Shown one piece after another: positions 44,707-58,800 of a stretch of DNA of 64,000 nucleotides. Position 1 is the first letter of the stretch. Each line of letters begins with the position of its first letter. The stretch is taken from assembly GCA_031772625.1 (NCBI GenBank), contig CM062810.1, positions 710,013,584 through 710,077,583 of the forward strand, written 5' to 3'. The stretch is from Pinus tabuliformis. Lineage: Eukaryota; Streptophyta; Pinopsida; Pinales; Pinaceae. Position numbers and translations under genes: made by a program. Below the pieces are notes generated by a model that had not been told where the DNA came from, ran no database searches, and saw only the letters and a program-made list of their open reading frames with translations.

Positions 44707-47700
44707 TCAGCAATAAGATGATGCATCAACAACCCCCAGCTTTTGCCTGAGGTATTCAAAAGTGTCCCTGGGCAATGGTTTGGTGAGAATATCAGCAACT
44801 TGTTCCTTAGAAGGAACATACTCCAACTTGACCTTTTGTTCAAGCACTTGTTCCTGGAGAAAATGATACTTGATTGGTATGTGCTTGGTTTTTGAATGCA
44901 TAACAGGATTCTTTGAGATGCTGATTGCACTTGTGTTATCACATAAGATGGGGATTGGTGGTGTACAAGTGATTTGAAAATCCTGCAAAGTCTGCATCAT
45001 CCAAAGGAGTTGGGTGCAACAAGATGCAGTAGCAACATATTCCGCTTCAGCTGTAGACAAGGCAATCGAACTTTGTTTCTTGCTGAACCAAGATACCAGT
45101 CTGGAACCCATAAAGAACGCACCACCACTTGTGCTTTTCCTGTCATCCACGCTTCCGGCCCAATCTGCATCTGTATAAGCATGAAGTGTAAGATCTGTAT
45201 CTCTAGGATACCATAAGCCATAATTTTGAGTCCCTTGAAGATATTTGAAAATTCTCTTCACTGCCTGAAGATGAGTCTCCTTTGGATTTGCCTGAAATCT
45301 TCCAACTATTCCAACTGCATGCATGATGTCCGGTCGGGTACCTGTCAAATAAAGTAAACTTCCAATCATAGATCTGTAGGTTGGTTGATGTACTGCTGCA
45401 GATTCATCATTTGCACTGAGGCTACATCCTGTGACCATGGGTGTACATACTGGTTTTGCATCTTCCATACCATATTTCTTCAAAATCTGTTTGAGATACT
45501 TGGTTTGAGATAAAAAGATTCCTCCTTCTTTTTTTTGGATTTGCAAACCAAGGAAATATGTCAGTTCTCCTAGCAAGGACATTTCAAATTCTTTCTGCAT
45601 GACCAAGGCAAAGCTTTGACTCATAGCTTCTTCATTGCTCCCAAAAATAATGTCATCTACATACACAACAAGTATTAACAATTTGTCATTTTCAACTTTT
45701 ATATAAAGATTGCTATCTGCTGATCCTTTTGAAAAGCCTTGTTGATGAAGATATTTGTCCAAACGGTAGTACCAAGCCCTTGGAGCTTGTTTGAGACCAT
45801 AGAGAGCCTTTTTCAATCTGCATACAAGATTTGGATCATTTCCAAGAATGAACCCATCTGGCTGTTCAATGTACACTTCTTCTTCCAAGTCTCCATTCAG
45901 AAAGGCTGATTTCACGTCCATTTGAAATACTTTGAAGTTTTGAAAACTTGAGAGAGCAAGGAACATTCGGATGGCCTCAAGTCTTGCAACAGGAGCAAAG
46001 GTTTCTTCAAAGTCTATTCCTTCTTGTTGCGCATACCCTTTACAAACAAGTCTGGCTTTGTTTCTAATTACTTCTCCATTTTCATTCAATTTATTTTTGA
46101 AGACCCATTTTGTTCCGATAACATTCTTATCTTTTGGTCTAGGAACCAGCTCCCAAGTGTTGTTCTTTTCGATCTGCTCAAGTTCTTCATCCATTGCTTT
46201 CACCCAACATTCATCTTTGCATGCCTCTTTCACATTTTGTGGTTCAGTAGAGGAGAGTAATGCCAAATAGCTTGAAGCTTCTGCAACTGTTCTTCTTGTT
46301 TGTACACCTGCTTCTTTCTGCCCCATAATCTGAGATTCTGGATGATTCTTCTGAACATATCTGGATGGAGTCTTTTCTTCTATTCTTGTTTGCTCTTCTG
46401 GTTCTTCTTGAGGTTCTTCTTCTTCATCATTCTGTTGTTGGGGGTAGCCTTCATCTTCTTCGATGTCTTCATGATGTACTTGCCTAGGAATGTATCCCTT
46501 CTCATCAACCACTACATCAATGCTGTCAACAATTCTGCCAAGTCTTTTATTGTAGCATTTGTATGCTTTGCTATGTGGAGAGTAACCAAGAAGAATGCCT
46601 TCATCTGCTCTAGGTTCAAGTTTGCCAAGCTGCTCATCAGTATTCTTGATATAGCATTTGCTCCCAAAGATTTTGAAGTGCTTTACCGAAGGAGTCCTAC
46701 CACTCCAGAGCTCATGAGGAGTTTGAGTGCTGTTCACCCAGACATTTGTTTTGTTAAGAATAACAACCGCAGCATGTGCAGCTTCACCCCAGAAAGTTGC
46801 AGGAGTTCCTGACTCATCAAGCATAGCACGAGCCATTTGTTGGACTGTTCTGTTCATTCTTTCCACAACTCCATTTTGTTGAGGAGTTTTTCCTGTAGAG
46901 AATTCTCTTCTTATCCCATGTTCTTCACAGAGATCGAAAAATTCATTTGAAGTAAATTCCCCACCTCTGTCGGATCTGAGGCACTTAATTTTGTGACCTG
47001 ATTCATTTTCAACCAAGGCTTTGAAGGATTTGAATTTTTCGAATGCTTCATCTTTGTGCTTCATAAGTCCTAACCAGACAAACCTGGAGAAATCGTCAAT
47101 GAATAATATCAAGTATTCTTCTCCTCGAGGTGTTCTTTTCCTGAAAGGACCGCATGTATCTGTATGTACTAGCTCAAGAGGCATGCTAGCTGATCCTTCT
47201 TTCTCTGGAAAGTTAGTTCTGGTTTGTTTTCCAAACTGACATGATTTGCATATGGTGTTGTCAGGAATTTTGATATCTGGAAGATCGCGAACTGCCTGAT
47301 ATTTGCATGCTTTCCTTATTTGTGAAAAGCTTAGATGTCCCAACCTCCGATGCCATAACCAGTGCTCATCATCCTTGCTCAGATAGCATTGTTGTTGTCC
47401 TTCTTCAAATATGTATAGATTATTTGGAGTTCTTTTGCCTTTGATCACTGTTTTACCTGTATCAAGATCACGAACAAGACATCCATTTGATCTGAATATA
47501 ACCTCGGTTCTTTGATCACACATCTGGCTGACACTTAGAAGATTATGCTTCAATCCATCAACATACAAAACATTTCCAGCCTTGACCTTTTCTTTTAACT
47601 GAGCAATGCCTTTTCCTTTTATAGTTGCAGGAGTATCATTTCCAAAAGAGACTTTCTTTCCCTTTTCTAGAGCAGAATAAGACTCAAGTTTTTCTTTATC

Positions 47701-48993
47701 ACCTGTCATATGCTTCGAACATCCACTGTCAATGTACCATAGATTTTCCTGTCCCTCTGCATAAAATGCTATCCCACATCTTTCTGTTTGAGGTTCCTTT
47801 ATTCTCCATGTTTTGGTGCTTGAGGCTTGTTCCTTTTTCTGCTGAAACCTGCTCCTGCATTCAGAGTCTTCATGACCAAAGTTATTGCAAATAGAACATT
47901 CAACTTCATTTTCAAGAACCGAAAAGTTGTTATAGGTCCTTTTTGTAATCCCCGTCATACTTCTTTGTTTTTGAGCTTCCCTAGTCATGATCGTTTTATA
48001 TGCAACACATTGAGCTGCTTTGTGACCAAAGTTATGGCAAGAAAAGCATTGTCCATTGAAGAAACTTCTGCGGTTATCGAATCTACCAGCCAATTGATTG
48101 TAATTTCTATTGTCATCTATTCTTGAACCAAATTGAGAAGATTTTACCTGTGGCTGGTTGTAGCTTTTGTTCACCCTTAAGATGGATTGCCCCTGATAGT
48201 TTCTGTTTGTAATTCGTCCCTGCTTTACCTGATTATCTTCATTGTGCTTTTGCTCATTTCTTCTTGCTGCATCAAGATAACTTTTTGAGGTGGATGCTTG
48301 AGAAGTTTCTCCATTATAGCCCAGACCTGTCTTGTTTAGTGGAGACCGCTGCACATTGATAATCTCATCCAAAGTTTCAGATCCTTTGACAAACTTAAGA
48401 TTAATAGCTTTTGTTTTCTCAATCTCTTTTCTAAGACCAACAATTTCACCTTCTAATTTTTCAAGATGTTTTTCCTTTTCATCAATTTGAAATTGTAGAG
48501 TATCAATGATCATATTCTTTTCTTCTATACATCTCTTGAGTCTAGTAATTTCATCATAAAGGTTATCCACATCTATAGCATCCATATAATCATCATCTTC
48601 AAATGCCATTAACAACTTATATTCATTACCTCGTTCATCTTCATCACTGTTTGATAGACCATCACTATCTTCATGAGTGTAGTAGCTTTTCTTATTTGCA
48701 TTCTGTTTCTTGTTCCATCTAGCAGGTTCCTTTCCTTTATCCTTATAAGGACATTTTGAAGCATAATGACCTACTCTTCCACAAGCAAAGCATTTAAAAG
48801 GTAACTTACCTCTGAACCTTCCAGAACCCCTTTGAAGATTTCTGACAAAATTTGATTCTTCTTCTTCTTCTGGGACGTGGCTTGCTTCATAATAATCTCC
48901 TTTGCCTGATGCCTTGAAAGCAGCTTCTCTTCTGTCTGATGGACCTCCCTTTCTCATTTCATAAGCAGTTAGAATTCCATGTAGCTGAGACAT
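44707..48993 (-). CDS. Copia polyprotein: zinc knuckles, protease, integrase, RT, RNase H
   Basis: A 1428-residue open frame. Zinc knuckle 1 [14 protein letters not shown] at about residues 68-81, acidic region, a coiled coil at about 150-205 ([21 protein letters not shown]), knuckle 2 [14 protein letters not shown] near 316, knuckle 3 [14 protein letters not shown] near 365. Protease active site DSGCSKHM near 421. Integrase HHCC (HRRLGH ... CKSC), then DDE residues in HTDTCGP (about 610), RSDRGGEF (672) and NGVVERMNR (708). RT has the copia signature [31 protein letters not shown] and catalytic YVDD near 1110. RNase H has DADWAG near 1273, ALSTAEAEY and CDNTSAI. It ends [23 protein letters not shown]. 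All catalytic residues are present. The N-terminal part of gag lies upstream in another frame. Three knuckles are more than the single one usual in copia Gag. Confidence 0.95.
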   Translation of the reverse strand: MSQLHGILTAYEMRKGGPSDRREAAFKASGKGDYYEASHVPEEEEESNFVRNLQRGSGRFRGKLPFKCFACGRVGHYASKCPYKDKGKEPARWNKKQNANKKSYYTHEDSDGLSNSDEDERGNEYKLLMAFEDDDYMDAIDVDNLYDEITRLKRCIEEKNMIIDTLQFQIDEKEKHLEKLEGEIVGLRKEIEKTKAINLKFVKGSETLDEIINVQRSPLNKTGLGYNGETSQASTSKSYLDAARRNEQKHNEDNQVKQGRITNRNYQGQSILRVNKSYNQPQVKSSQFGSRIDDNRNYNQLAGRFDNRRSFFNGQCFSCHNFGHKAAQCVAYKTIMTREAQKQRSMTGITKRTYNNFSVLENEVECSICNNFGHEDSECRSRFQQKKEQASSTKTWRIKEPQTERCGIAFYAEGQENLWYIDSGCSKHMTGDKEKLESYSALEKGKKVSFGNDTPATIKGKGIAQLKEKVKAGNVLYVDGLKHNLLSVSQMCDQRTEVIFRSNGCLVRDLDTGKTVIKGKRTPNNLYIFEEGQQQCYLSKDDEHWLWHRRLGHLSFSQIRKACKYQAVRDLPDIKIPDNTICKSCQFGKQTRTNFPEKEGSASMPLELVHTDTCGPFRKRTPRGEEYLILFIDDFSRFVWLGLMKHKDEAFEKFKSFKALVENESGHKIKCLRSDRGGEFTSNEFFDLCEEHGIRREFSTGKTPQQNGVVERMNRTVQQMARAMLDESGTPATFWGEAAHAAVVILNKTNVWVNSTQTPHELWSGRTPSVKHFKIFGSKCYIKNTDEQLGKLEPRADEGILLGYSPHSKAYKCYNKRLGRIVDSIDVVVDEKGYIPRQVHHEDIEEDEGYPQQQNDEEEEPQEEPEEQTRIEEKTPSRYVQKNHPESQIMGQKEAGVQTRRTVAEASSYLALLSSTEPQNVKEACKDECWVKAMDEELEQIEKNNTWELVPRPKDKNVIGTKWVFKNKLNENGEVIRNKARLVCKGYAQQEGIDFEETFAPVARLEAIRMFLALSSFQNFKVFQMDVKSAFLNGDLEEEVYIEQPDGFILGNDPNLVCRLKKALYGLKQAPRAWYYRLDKYLHQQGFSKGSADSNLYIKVENDKLLILVVYVDDIIFGSNEEAMSQSFALVMQKEFEMSLLGELTYFLGLQIQKKEGGIFLSQTKYLKQILKKYGMEDAKPVCTPMVTGCSLSANDESAAVHQPTYRSMIGSLLYLTGTRPDIMHAVGIVGRFQANPKETHLQAVKRIFKYLQGTQNYGLWYPRDTDLTLHAYTDADWAGSVDDRKSTSGGAFFMGSRLVSWFSKKQSSIALSTAEAEYVATASCCTQLLWMMQTLQDFQITCTPPIPILCDNTSAISISKNPVMHSKTKHIPIKYHFLQEQVLEQKVKLEYVPSKEQVADILTKPLPRDTFEYLRQKLGVVDASSYC

Positions 48994-49022
48994 AGTAAGA
49001 ATTCGTAGATTTTCCTTTTCTT

Positions 49023-49547
49023 CTATTGCAGATACTTTAGATTCAAACTGGGAGACAATGATCTTAGAACCTTTTCAACCACAATAGCCTCTTTTATTTC
49101 TTCACCCAAATTTTTCATACAATTAACAACCTCATCTACCCGAAGAAAATAGTTAGCCACACTTTCATCATTATACATCTTGAGAGTCTCATACTGAATT
49201 CTGAGAGTTTGAAGTTTAGCACGTTTTACCTGTTCATCTCCTTCATAGCTCGTGACAATTTTGTCCCATATCTCTTTTGTGGATTTATAGTGCATTACCT
49301 TCATGAATTCTGATTGGGATATACATCCTAATAGAGTACTGACTGCTTTCGCATTTGTTTCATACTTCTTTTTCTCGGCTGCATCTGTAGGAGTAGCTGA
49401 AGGAAAAGCGTAGCCTGTCTCTACGATGTCCCAAACTTCTGTACCAAGAGATTGAAGATAGGCAGTAACTCTTACCTTCCAATAATTGAAGTTTGTCCCA
49501 TCAAAAACCGGTGGCCTGATTGATGCTTCTCTCTCGTAGTTGCTCAT
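49023..49547 (-). CDS. Copia Gag N-terminal part (cut by a frameshift)
   Basis: 174 residues from [20 protein letters not shown] at 49547. [54 protein letters not shown] and [19 protein letters not shown] show the copia gag (DUF4219/UBN2-type) domain. The frame ends 30 bases before the start of the long frame. Loss of one base in the run near 49046-49052 explains the break, because the protein continues in the other frame without a gap. Apart from this, the element's coding part looks whole. Confidence 0.92.
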   Translation of the reverse strand: MSNYEREASIRPPVFDGTNFNYWKVRVTAYLQSLGTEVWDIVETGYAFPSATPTDAAEKKKYETNAKAVSTLLGCISQSEFMKVMHYKSTKEIWDKIVTSYEGDEQVKRAKLQTLRIQYETLKMYNDESVANYFLRVDEVVNCMKNLGEEIKEAIVVEKVLRSLSPSLNLKYLQ

Positions 49548-49592
49548 GATGAACGATCTACCTTCAAGCGATCAAGCTTCTCTGAAGGACCT

Positions 49593-49604
49593 GCTCTGAT
49601 ACCA
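49593..49604 (-). promoter_or_regulatory. Primer-binding site of the inner copia element, initiator Met tRNA
   Basis: Minus strand TGGTATCAGAGC, the classical copia primer site, two bases inside the 5' LTR. Confidence 0.93.
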
Positions 49605-49606
49605 AT

Positions 49607-50932
49607 TGTTGGAAATAATACTGAGAGGGGGGGTGAATCAGTGTTATCTAACTCTTTTAATAAATCTTCCTTATTAGTTCCTTGAATTATTTTTGCATGT
49701 CAGTACCATAAAATAATGAACATGAACAAAGAAAACAGATAGTCACACCAAAGAACACAAGATGTAAGGTGGAAACCCAATGTGGGTGAAAACCACCTGC
49801 TGCAATATGTCTCTATCTTCTTTCAAATTAGAAACTCCTTTTACAATGGTTATGTACTGGTGCAGTCATTTACCAGTACGCAGGCTGCAACCTGCAGAGA
49901 GCTACAACTCTCTCTCTCGTTTTCCAGTCTCTCCTGGAAGGGAGCTACAACCCCCTACTTCTTTTCTTACAAGGACCACTTTTCATAAATTTTCAAACTG
50001 GATCCATAAGCATCAAATGATCATCAAGTATAAGAGAATCACCCAGTCAACTGTAGTAACCATATCAACAATAATAGGACCAAACCCAGAACACAGCAAT
50101 GATAAACAAAGATTTTAAGAGAAGTAAGCAGCTTCACCCATGTACTGCCTGCTTACAGTACGCACCCTGCTCAACTGCTCGCCTGCTTACGTACGCACCC
50201 TGCTCAACTGCTCGCCTGCTTATGTACGCACCCTGCTCAACTGCTCGCCTGCTTACATACGCACTGTATCCATTGAACCGCCTGCGGACCTCCGCACCTG
50301 CAACCCTTCTGTGCCTGCGTACCAACGCACCTGAAACGCTTCGTTCCTGTGTATGTACGCACTTTTCTTTCACTGTACCTGCGTACCTTCGGGCATAGAT
50401 GATTTCAAGACTTCAGAAATAACCCAGACAGTCAGATCTACAGATCTGAACATGCGCCGAAGAGATCTCAATCCATCAGTAGATTCGCCTTATTTAGATC
50501 TAGACATACTCCCAAGAGATCATAATATTTCAGATCTAGCCCTCATAAGATATTCAACCCAAAAAACATGCATAAGCCAAATGATCTCCTTTGCTTTATA
50601 TAGGAAAGCTCTTCCTTAAATCATGGATTAATACCACGGGCCGACACCATAATAACACAAAACCGTCGGCTAAATACCAAAGGTTAAACATAAGAAACCC
50701 CATGTGTGCTTTTCTCTGCCTTGAAATGTGTGCACTGGGGGTACGCACCTCCTAAACGGCTGACCTGCGTATCAGGCCGCGGTCCCTTCACGGTGTACCT
50801 ATGGGTACGCACTTTCTGAACTAATCTCCTGCGTACTTCTTAATTTTCAACATATTGAGAGCCTTGCCATGGGTGTTGCCATCAAGTACAACATCTGTAA
50901 CATATAGCCATACCAGAAACATAATGCCAACA
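49607..50932 (-). repeat. Inner copia element, 5' LTR
   Basis: Supplies the promoter. Same structure as 43119-44444, including the 33-bp array at 50147-50264. Followed by tgaaa, the second target-site copy. Confidence 0.94.
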
Positions 50933-50937
50933 TGAAA

Positions 50938-52382
50938 TAATCATAACACTTGGGTGTTAGACCTGATACTCACCCTCAGTTCTTTGAACTCCACAACCAA
51001 GTGTCGAAAGTACATCAGAGCCCCCGGTATCATAACTTTTCTTCAAATGCAATTATGAGGGAGTTACTAAAACTCCAACCTTTGAAGTTCCGACCTCCGA
51101 GATGACTTCATGCTGATGTCATCAACTCCATGCAGCATCTCCTTAATGGTGACATGTGTCACCTATATTTTCCCTATTAGGCTGCCTAATTTTTTCGAAT
51201 CTGACTACCACGTGTCCAGAGTATAACCACATCATATTGACGGCATCTGCCTCATCATCCCTTGAGGACCAATCAACTGCCACCATGTGTCTTGTCTTGA
51301 GGAGATAGAAAGGGTCCCTCAAATCTTTGGTTTTGTAGAAATTTCCTTTGTAATTATTATTCTTCACATCCTCAATGCTTCTAAAAGAATTGAATTCATA
51401 ATAACTTATGCGGTTCCGAAAACCCGATGTTACGAACATCCAAGGTTTTTCTTCCCTCATGCCATTTCGTTTTCCCTTTTTTTAAAATAAATTGTTGAGG
51501 TCCCAAGGCTCTGAGGTTCTAAAATGCCGCGATGTTTCCTATCTTGCCAAGGTTCCGACGTGCCCAAGCTACCAAAATTTGGCTCTGATATGACCTCTTC
51601 TCTGAGGTTTCGATATGCCTTCTTATGCCATCTACTTCGTCCTTCAATATGACCTGCTCAGTCCTACAAATATCGAGTCTTGATGCTCTTAGCCTTCCGA
51701 TATCGGGCCTTTCGAAATTCATCACTCTATGCTTTTTGTTCCTGAGGTTCCAAATCTCTAAGGACTTGATTTTCTGACCTCTGATATTTCACTTTCTGAA
51801 TCTCTGAACTACCGACCTACTCCGATATTTTGGGTTGTGAAATCTCTTGGGTTTGAAATTCAACATACCTTGGACTTAAGACCCTAACTTCGACAGTCAA
51901 TAACTTTTGATACAGGAGACCATTTATGGACTTCCACATATCATTGGAAATTTATTTCAGAGCACTAAGCGTCTGTCTTATTTCCAAGAGTATATGAGCT
52001 GATATCTTTGGGATAAATCTCCTCTAAAGTATGGGACTCCCAACCACCATAGTCTTCTTTTTATGGCTTCTCTAGTAAGCCTACTACTATGGTGATTCTC
52101 TACCACAGACTGCAGCAACCATAGGACTCCCCCTAATATTGACACATTAAGCACAAGCACATCAATGCTAACCAAATTACCATCTCAGTTAGGATAGGGA
52201 ACATCAAATCCAACATCTGCTGCCACAAACTATCATACTAGTCTAGTTGACATTAATGCCAATACTCTTTCCAACTATCAAACAATACCAAATACCCAAC
52301 ACAACTCCCTAGCATGATTTTTGACATCAATCCCAACACACTTGTAGCTACTATCCATCAAGACAATGCCAATTTTCCAACA
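50938..52382 (-). repeat. Outer element, left (3') LTR, second part
   Basis: Continues the outer LTR after the inner insertion and corresponds to about 57650-59152. It ends ATTTTCCAACA followed by the polypurine tract ATCTCCCCCTTTGGC (plus strand, 52383-52397). Confidence 0.85.
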
Positions 52383-53720
52383 ATCTCCCCCTTTGGCATT
52401 GATGGAAACACCTCAACCTCATCTTCACTTTGATGGCCACTTCACATGTTGCTTCCACACTTCTCCTAGCATAAGCCACCAATGGATTTCTCTCCTCTGC
52501 ATGGGCCATCAAAACTTCTCCAATAATTCTCTCCCCCTTTGAGATCAATGGAAAAGGGCTACAAGCTGTCGTTTTATTCTCCATGCAATCATTAGCTATC
52601 AATGACCAAGGATCTAGCTACTAATGTGCATTCTTCTCTACATATTTCTCTTCAAGGATTGATCGCTGCTTCTGCTCTATAAACTGGACATTATGTGATA
52701 TGCTCCCCCTGAACATATGCTTCCTCTGATTTTCTAGAACACCTTATGACTGACTGATGGTTCAATACTCCTCTTTCCAATTCATCTTTTGTATTAGTTT
52801 AAAGAAAATTGATACCAATTAAACTACTCATGGTATTGTTTCTACTGCAAATACCAATCATTAGTGATGCATTTCAACTTACTCTTCACTGTGTCTGCTG
52901 CTTCATCCTCTATACTCACTTCTCCTGAGCATCTCAATCACTTTTTTTTCACTTGAGATCATACCCCAAAACATGGACCGTTGCTTAAACAATACCAATT
53001 TCACTAAGAAATAGATACATATTGGAAGTTGTACCAGGAAACCTCTTATAACACTTTCTCAAAAATAAATGTCCACTTACACACAAAGGCTACTCCATAT
53101 GGACCTAGACCCTCAATTTTCATAGTGATACCAATTGAAGACTAAGGGACTTTAAAGTTTATGCCAATTGTGTTTCATGAACACAAGGTTGTTAGGGATA
53201 ATCAAACTCACAACTTAAATGAAATAAGGGTATTTCACCCAATATGCAAACCTTTAATTTCCTAATCAATATTTCTTCTTGAGGCTGATAATCATTTCTT
53301 GCTACTTCTTACTAAAGCAACTCCCCCTTATCCAATTCTCGCTAATCTCTTGCATTCTCTTCCTTGCATCTGCATGGGGACTGATCCTATGGACCTAACA
53401 TAACTGTGGGCTTCCTGTCATTCCACACTTCTGCTGTAGCCCATATTCTTTTCTCACAACATAAAGTGTTGTTGTGTATTCCCCTAAACTCATGATGGTT
53501 TCACTCCTCCTTTCTCTTCAATGTTAATATATTTGAAATAAGAAAATACATTATTGTAATCAAAATGGGGCTCAGACATGCCTTCGTTATTCAGATGCAT
53601 CTCACTTGTATGAGATTTTATGCCCACACCTGACTTATTTGGACTCCTTTGAGGCCATTCTCTTCTTTTAATGAAGAGAAACATAGGATCTACTCTCCCT
53701 GAGTAGATCATCCTCCTTCT
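52383..53720 (-). other. 3' non-coding interior of the outer element
   Basis: 1.3 kb between the last gag-like sequence and the 3' LTR. I looked for protease (DSG/DTG), integrase and RT phrases on the minus strand and saw none. Confidence 0.6.
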
Positions 53721-53724
53721 TCAT

Positions 53725-55800
53725 TTAAAAATTCTTTGGTCGAGCCCTGATAGAAGCATTACTTTTCATCTTCTTCTTTTCCCATGTTTTGGATTTCTCT
53801 TGGATGCGCATGGATAGAGGAAACTTCTCCTTCAATTCCTCTTTCTTAACCCAAATCTTCCTGCTACCTTTCTTCCTTACAAAGGGGTCCACCACAAGAG
53901 TAAGAGGATCATTCTTCCTGGTTTTATTTTGATATCTTCCTCCTCTTTTCAGCTTGATCTTTTGAAACTGAGTGCTGAAAAAAAATTTGTATTCCTCACC
54001 TCCATTGTTTCTTCTTGTATTCAAATCTCGATTTTTTACATTTTCATGCATATGCTAGGAAGCATTCCATTACTTCTCATATATGCAACGTACTCTCTTG
54101 TGCCCAATATTGCTACAATTGTAGCATTCGATTGGGCTTAAGAATGGAGCAAAGGAATTAGTATCATTGACAACAGTCTTTTCAATTCTTCTTTCACCAC
54201 CAACATGCCTTCTCCTAGCCTCTTTACACATCCTTGGGTTGCTGCTACCCAACACATATTGTTTCCTTGCTTGTCGTCTACAATCTATGGCTTTATGTCC
54301 AAAATTGTTGCAAGAAAAACAATAACCATGAAATTAATTTTGAGGAATGAAGATACCTATTCTTTGAGGGCTTTGTCCTTGAGGATGAAAGGACCTATGT
54401 TGTTTCTTAATGTGCCTTTCATGACAGTTTGTGTTGCTCCCTTGCACTCTTTCATGCAATTTTCTAGCTCTCTTTTGTTGCTTTACTTCTTGTTGTTTTC
54501 CTTGTTGCTGGAGTTCAAGAACTTATATTCCTATGTTGTTGTTAGAACCTCGAGTTGATTTTTACTAGGAAGTTGACCCTTCATCCTTCGCAATCTTGGA
54601 GCTTGGTTTTTCTTTAAATACCAAACTAGCCTTGATCAGAGGAGATCTTTTCTTGACAAGCATCTCATCCATGACTTTCATGCTCTCCACACGCTTCTGA
54701 TATTGAGGCAACTCTTTATTTGACTTTACTAAGTCATGTCTCAATGAGTCTACTTCACTTTGTAGTCTCTCACAATAAGCTTCTCTATCATTTAGCTAAC
54801 TAGTTAACATGCTACTCAGCCTACTAGCCTCTTCTTGTTGAGAATTTAGATCAAATATTGTTTTGCTCAAATTCTCATTCTCAAGCTCATACTCGTGCAA
54901 CTTCTCCTTTTACTTGATATTTTCCTCTGATAGGTCCTTAATCTCCTTTAGAGCAGAGATCAACTTTTTTCTAAAATAGATCCTTTCATTCAGATCCTTC
55001 TCTTCACTATCAGAGGTGCTAGCTGAGTCACCACAGAGATCTAAACCCATCTCTATTTCCATGGAGTTTTCCACAAGTCTAAGGTGTATTCCATCTTCAC
55101 CACTTTCAGTGATACCCCTATTATCTTCACAGGATATACTCTCTTCTCCTTTATAGGATCCCTCATTTTCTATTTCTAGTAAAGTGGGTCTCTCTTCATT
55201 ACTACTACTAGATGTATGACAATATTTATCTTCAAGTGATTCACATGAACATCTAGATAATGAATGACCTATTTCTTTACATTCATCACAAAGAGATAGT
55301 TACCTTCTAAGCAACATGGTCTCCCTTTTGAGACTTCTTCATCATCAACCTTGGAGTGAAGATGAACAATCTCCTCACACGAAGAAATATCTTCAATATT
55401 TTGAGCATCTTTCCTTTTATATTCCTTCTCCTTTTTCTTCCTTCTCTTCTTATCACAATAAGCTACATGTTCTGGTTCATTACTTGAGCAACAGGGTTCC
55501 TCAACCTCTTTTTGAGCCACATGGATATCTCCTCCATACAACCATTGTAGTTTCTCCATCACTTCCTTTTCTTACTCATAATGCCTCACTTTATCATCAT
55601 CTAGCTTAGATAGTCCTTTCATGATAATCTTCTGGGCTTCTTCATTCTACTCACTCTTTTCTCCATTCAATACAAAGCTCCATACTTCAACATCCAAAGT
55701 CATTAAATAGGTTTCCATTATAACCTTCCAGAACACGTACTTTGATCCATTTAAGAATGGAACACCTTCTGTTAGTGAAGTTTCATTAGCCATTGTTTCC
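53725..55800 (-). pseudogene. Gag-like ORF of the outer element, with zinc knuckles
   Basis: Minus strand from the ATG at about 55793: MANETSLTEGVPFLNGSKY, WKVIMETYLMTLDVEVW, then a stop near 55650. The frame 55562-55269 has WLYGGDIHVAQKEVEE and a Lys-rich stretch. The next kilobase is broken but coiled-coil-like. Two CX2CX4HX4C knuckles follow: CFSCNNFGHKAIDC (near 54320-54279) and CYNCSNIGHKRVRC (near 54124-54080). The last frame (54051-53725) is basic (KIKLKRGGRYQNKTRK, WVKKEELKEK) and unrecognised. The N-terminus matches copia gag and the knuckle arrangement matches the inner element. Nothing of pol follows. Confidence 0.75.
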
Positions 55801-55844
55801 CTTTGATCTACCTTCTAGCGATTAAGCTATTCCTGAAGGAACTT

Positions 55845-55859
55845 GGATCTGTTACCAAT
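55845..55859 (-). promoter_or_regulatory. Degenerate primer-binding site of the outer element
   Basis: Minus strand ATTGGTAACAGATCC is an initiator-Met site with two changes compared with the inner element. The neighbouring leader (ATCTACCTTC..AGCGAT.AAGC on the plus strand) is shared with the inner element at 49556-49580. Confidence 0.75.
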
Positions 55860-58800
55860 TTTTGGAAAAAATGTTAATACTGGGGGGGGGGGGGGGGGGG
55901 GTAAATCAATATTAATGCTAATTTTAACTTTTTATGCCAATTTATTTTTCATTCAAACTTGGCATCCATTATATGATAGAAACCTTTAACCAACCATAAC
56001 AACAACCATATAAATCAACACAAGCATACACATCATGAGCAACAAACACATGAGTCACAAAGGTTTTACGTGGAAACCCTTCAAGAAAAAACCACCAAAG
56101 CTTGTTGTTGTTATTGATGTAAAATAGGATCACCTACTCTATTACATCAATCTATTTGTGAGCCACCACTCATAGGAAGCACCAACTCCCTCCTTTTGTA
56201 GACACCTGTCCAGCTTACTAGAAGCACCATGTGAAGGACCAACTTCATTTATTTGTTGCAAAAAGCAACTGGTAGCTCCTTAGATTTATGAAATCACCAA
56301 CTTGTAGGAGGCACCAACCTCTAAGCCTTCTCAAGCACCCACTAGAGATGCAAGCACCAAATTCTTGTATGAAAGCTCTAACCCACACTCAAAAGAAACT
56401 CAATGTTCACTATAATTGGTAGCGACTCTTCTTGTTCTTAGCTCTATTCTCTGTCCTCATCTAACTTTGCTAATTCTGTAGAAGCCTACTATTCTGTTCA
56501 ATAGCAACCACTCACACAACTCTCTTAATAATTTTCCCACTCTGTAGCAACTTACTCATCTAGGATCTCCACTCACAACCCTCTGCTCTCAACACATACA
56601 ATCAACACTGGACCTTTCACACAACACACAAGCTCTCTCTCGCATGACATCTCACAACAACACAATATCTCTCTCTCTCGGGGTCTCTTTAATATGCTTA
56701 GGCACTTTCAACCTTTCTCTATAGACTAGGCTCACTCAACCTTTCCTCAGCAATGCATTGACACTCATAGAGTTCTCCACACTTAGCGCATAGGCCACTA
56801 TGTTGTATTCCCCCCGTTGCTCAACTGCACTCATTTATTTTTTTCCTTTGCTACACTCTAGTCAATGTTGCCTTTGTTGCCCACACTTTGTCATTCACTC
56901 TGCCCGAGTGTACCTCTACATGCCTTCTACATCCTAATTTTTTTTCTAACATGACCACTACTACCTCATTAACCATTGAGAATGGGCATCTAAGTACTTC
57001 TCCATACTAAGAAATAAATCCTCAGTCCACTTGCACATTCAATGAGGCTCTCCATGCTTATTCATGGTTCTCTGAGCTTGAATGTACCCTAGGATGGCTT
57101 CTCTGCAATTCACTTAATTGATTGAGGCATGTCTCAGCTCATGACAAGCCCCAAAATTCAACCTGTGCAACCATGGTCCTCTCTGTCATGGTCTCTTGCC
57201 TACAACAGTCGCCATTAACTCAGTCGACCCTTGATAATTACTATTTACTCCTGTGACCAACCTCACTATGTACACATTTACTCTGTTGTCGACCGATTCA
57301 TCCTTTAACACCTTTGTTCTACACTCTCGGAGCTCCACTCACCGTATCTTTTATTATAATTACCTTTCGAAATCACGAGCTTCTGATTTTACCTTTAGCC
57401 CCTTTTTCTCAACTCCTTGTTTTGCACCATGGGACCGAGAGTTGTGACTAGCAGCTTAGCTCTTAAGTGCTAAGGCATTCATATCCTATCGGGGGTCTAT
57501 CGTCCTTTATTGACTGCTCTCCACCCTTGGTTTCTTTAGTATCCTCAACCAAGCGCTACCACATTGGAGATCCATGTATCGAGACTTCCTCTTAATTCAA
57601 TTTCGGAGGAGTTCTGAAATTCTGACCTTCGAAATACTCATAGCACTTGGGTGCTAGACCTGATCCTCATCCTTGATTATTTGAAATCCACGACCAAGTG
57701 TGAACACGACATTATAGCCCCTGGTATCAGAACTTTTCTTCAAATACAATTACGAGGGAGTTACGAAAAATCCAACCTCTGAAGTTTCGACCTCTGAGAT
57801 GACATCATGTTGATGTCATCAACTCCATGTGGTATCTCCTTAGTGGTGACACATGTCACCTAGATTTTCCCTATTAGGCCACCCAATTTTTTCAAATTTG
57901 ACTGCCACATGTCCATAGTAGAACCACGTCATGCTGACGACATTTGCCTCATCAACCCCTAAGGACCAATCAATTCTCCCCATGTGTCATGTCTTGAGGA
58001 GATAGAAAGGGCCCCTCAGATCTTTGGTTTTGCAACAATTTCATTTGTAATTCTTATTCTTTGCATCCCCGGTGATTTTTAGAGAATTTCATTCGTAAGA
58101 ACTTACAAGGTTCTGAAAACCTGATGTTCAAAACTTCCAAGGTTCTTCTTTCCTCATGCCATTTCAGGTCCCCTTTTTTTAAATAAACTACCGATGTCCC
58201 AAGTCTCTGAGGTTCTAAAATGCTACCAGGTGTCCTATCTTGTCGAAGTTCCGACATGTCCAAGCTACCGAAAATTGGCTCTGATATGGCCTATGCTTTG
58301 AGGTTCTGAAATAATTCTATGTGTCCTGGCTTTCCAAGGTTCCAACGTGCCCAAGCTACCAAAATTTGGATCTGATATGACTTATATTTAGAGGTTCCAA
58401 TAGGCCTTCCTGTGCCATCTACTCCGTCCTCTGATATGACCTACTCAATCCTTCCTATATCGGGTCCCGATGCTTTGAGCCTTCCTATATCAGGCCTTAT
58501 GAAATTCATCTCCCTATGTTTTGTGATCTCGAGGTTCCAAATCTATGAGGTTCCAATTTTCCAACCTCTAATATTTCTCCTTCCAAATTTTTTCCTACTG
58601 CAGTATTCACCCTTCTAATTTCCGAAATTCAATTTGCCTTGGACATTAAGACCCTAACTTCGGTAGTCAATAACTTTTGATTTAGAAGGCCATTTTTGGA
58701 CTTCCACATATCATTGGAAATATCTTTTAGAGCACTAACCAACATTCCTAGTTCCAAGAGTACATGAGTTGGTGTCTTTGGGTAGAATCTCCTCCAAATT

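Larger units (their letters stand above)
43119..50932 (-). mobile_element. Inner, nearly intact autonomous-type Ty1/copia element
   Basis: 7.8 kb on the minus strand. LTRs 43119-44444 and 49607-50932 (1326 bp each, about 20 differences by hand count, near 98.5% identity), starting TGTTGG and ending CCAACA. Flanks cgaaa and tgaaa differ by one C/T. Primer site 49593-49604, gag 49547-49023, then one frame 48993-44707 with the rest of gag, protease, integrase, RT and RNase H, then polypurine tract at 44445-44457. Only one frameshift was found. It is the youngest element with full coding capacity in the window. Confidence 0.95.
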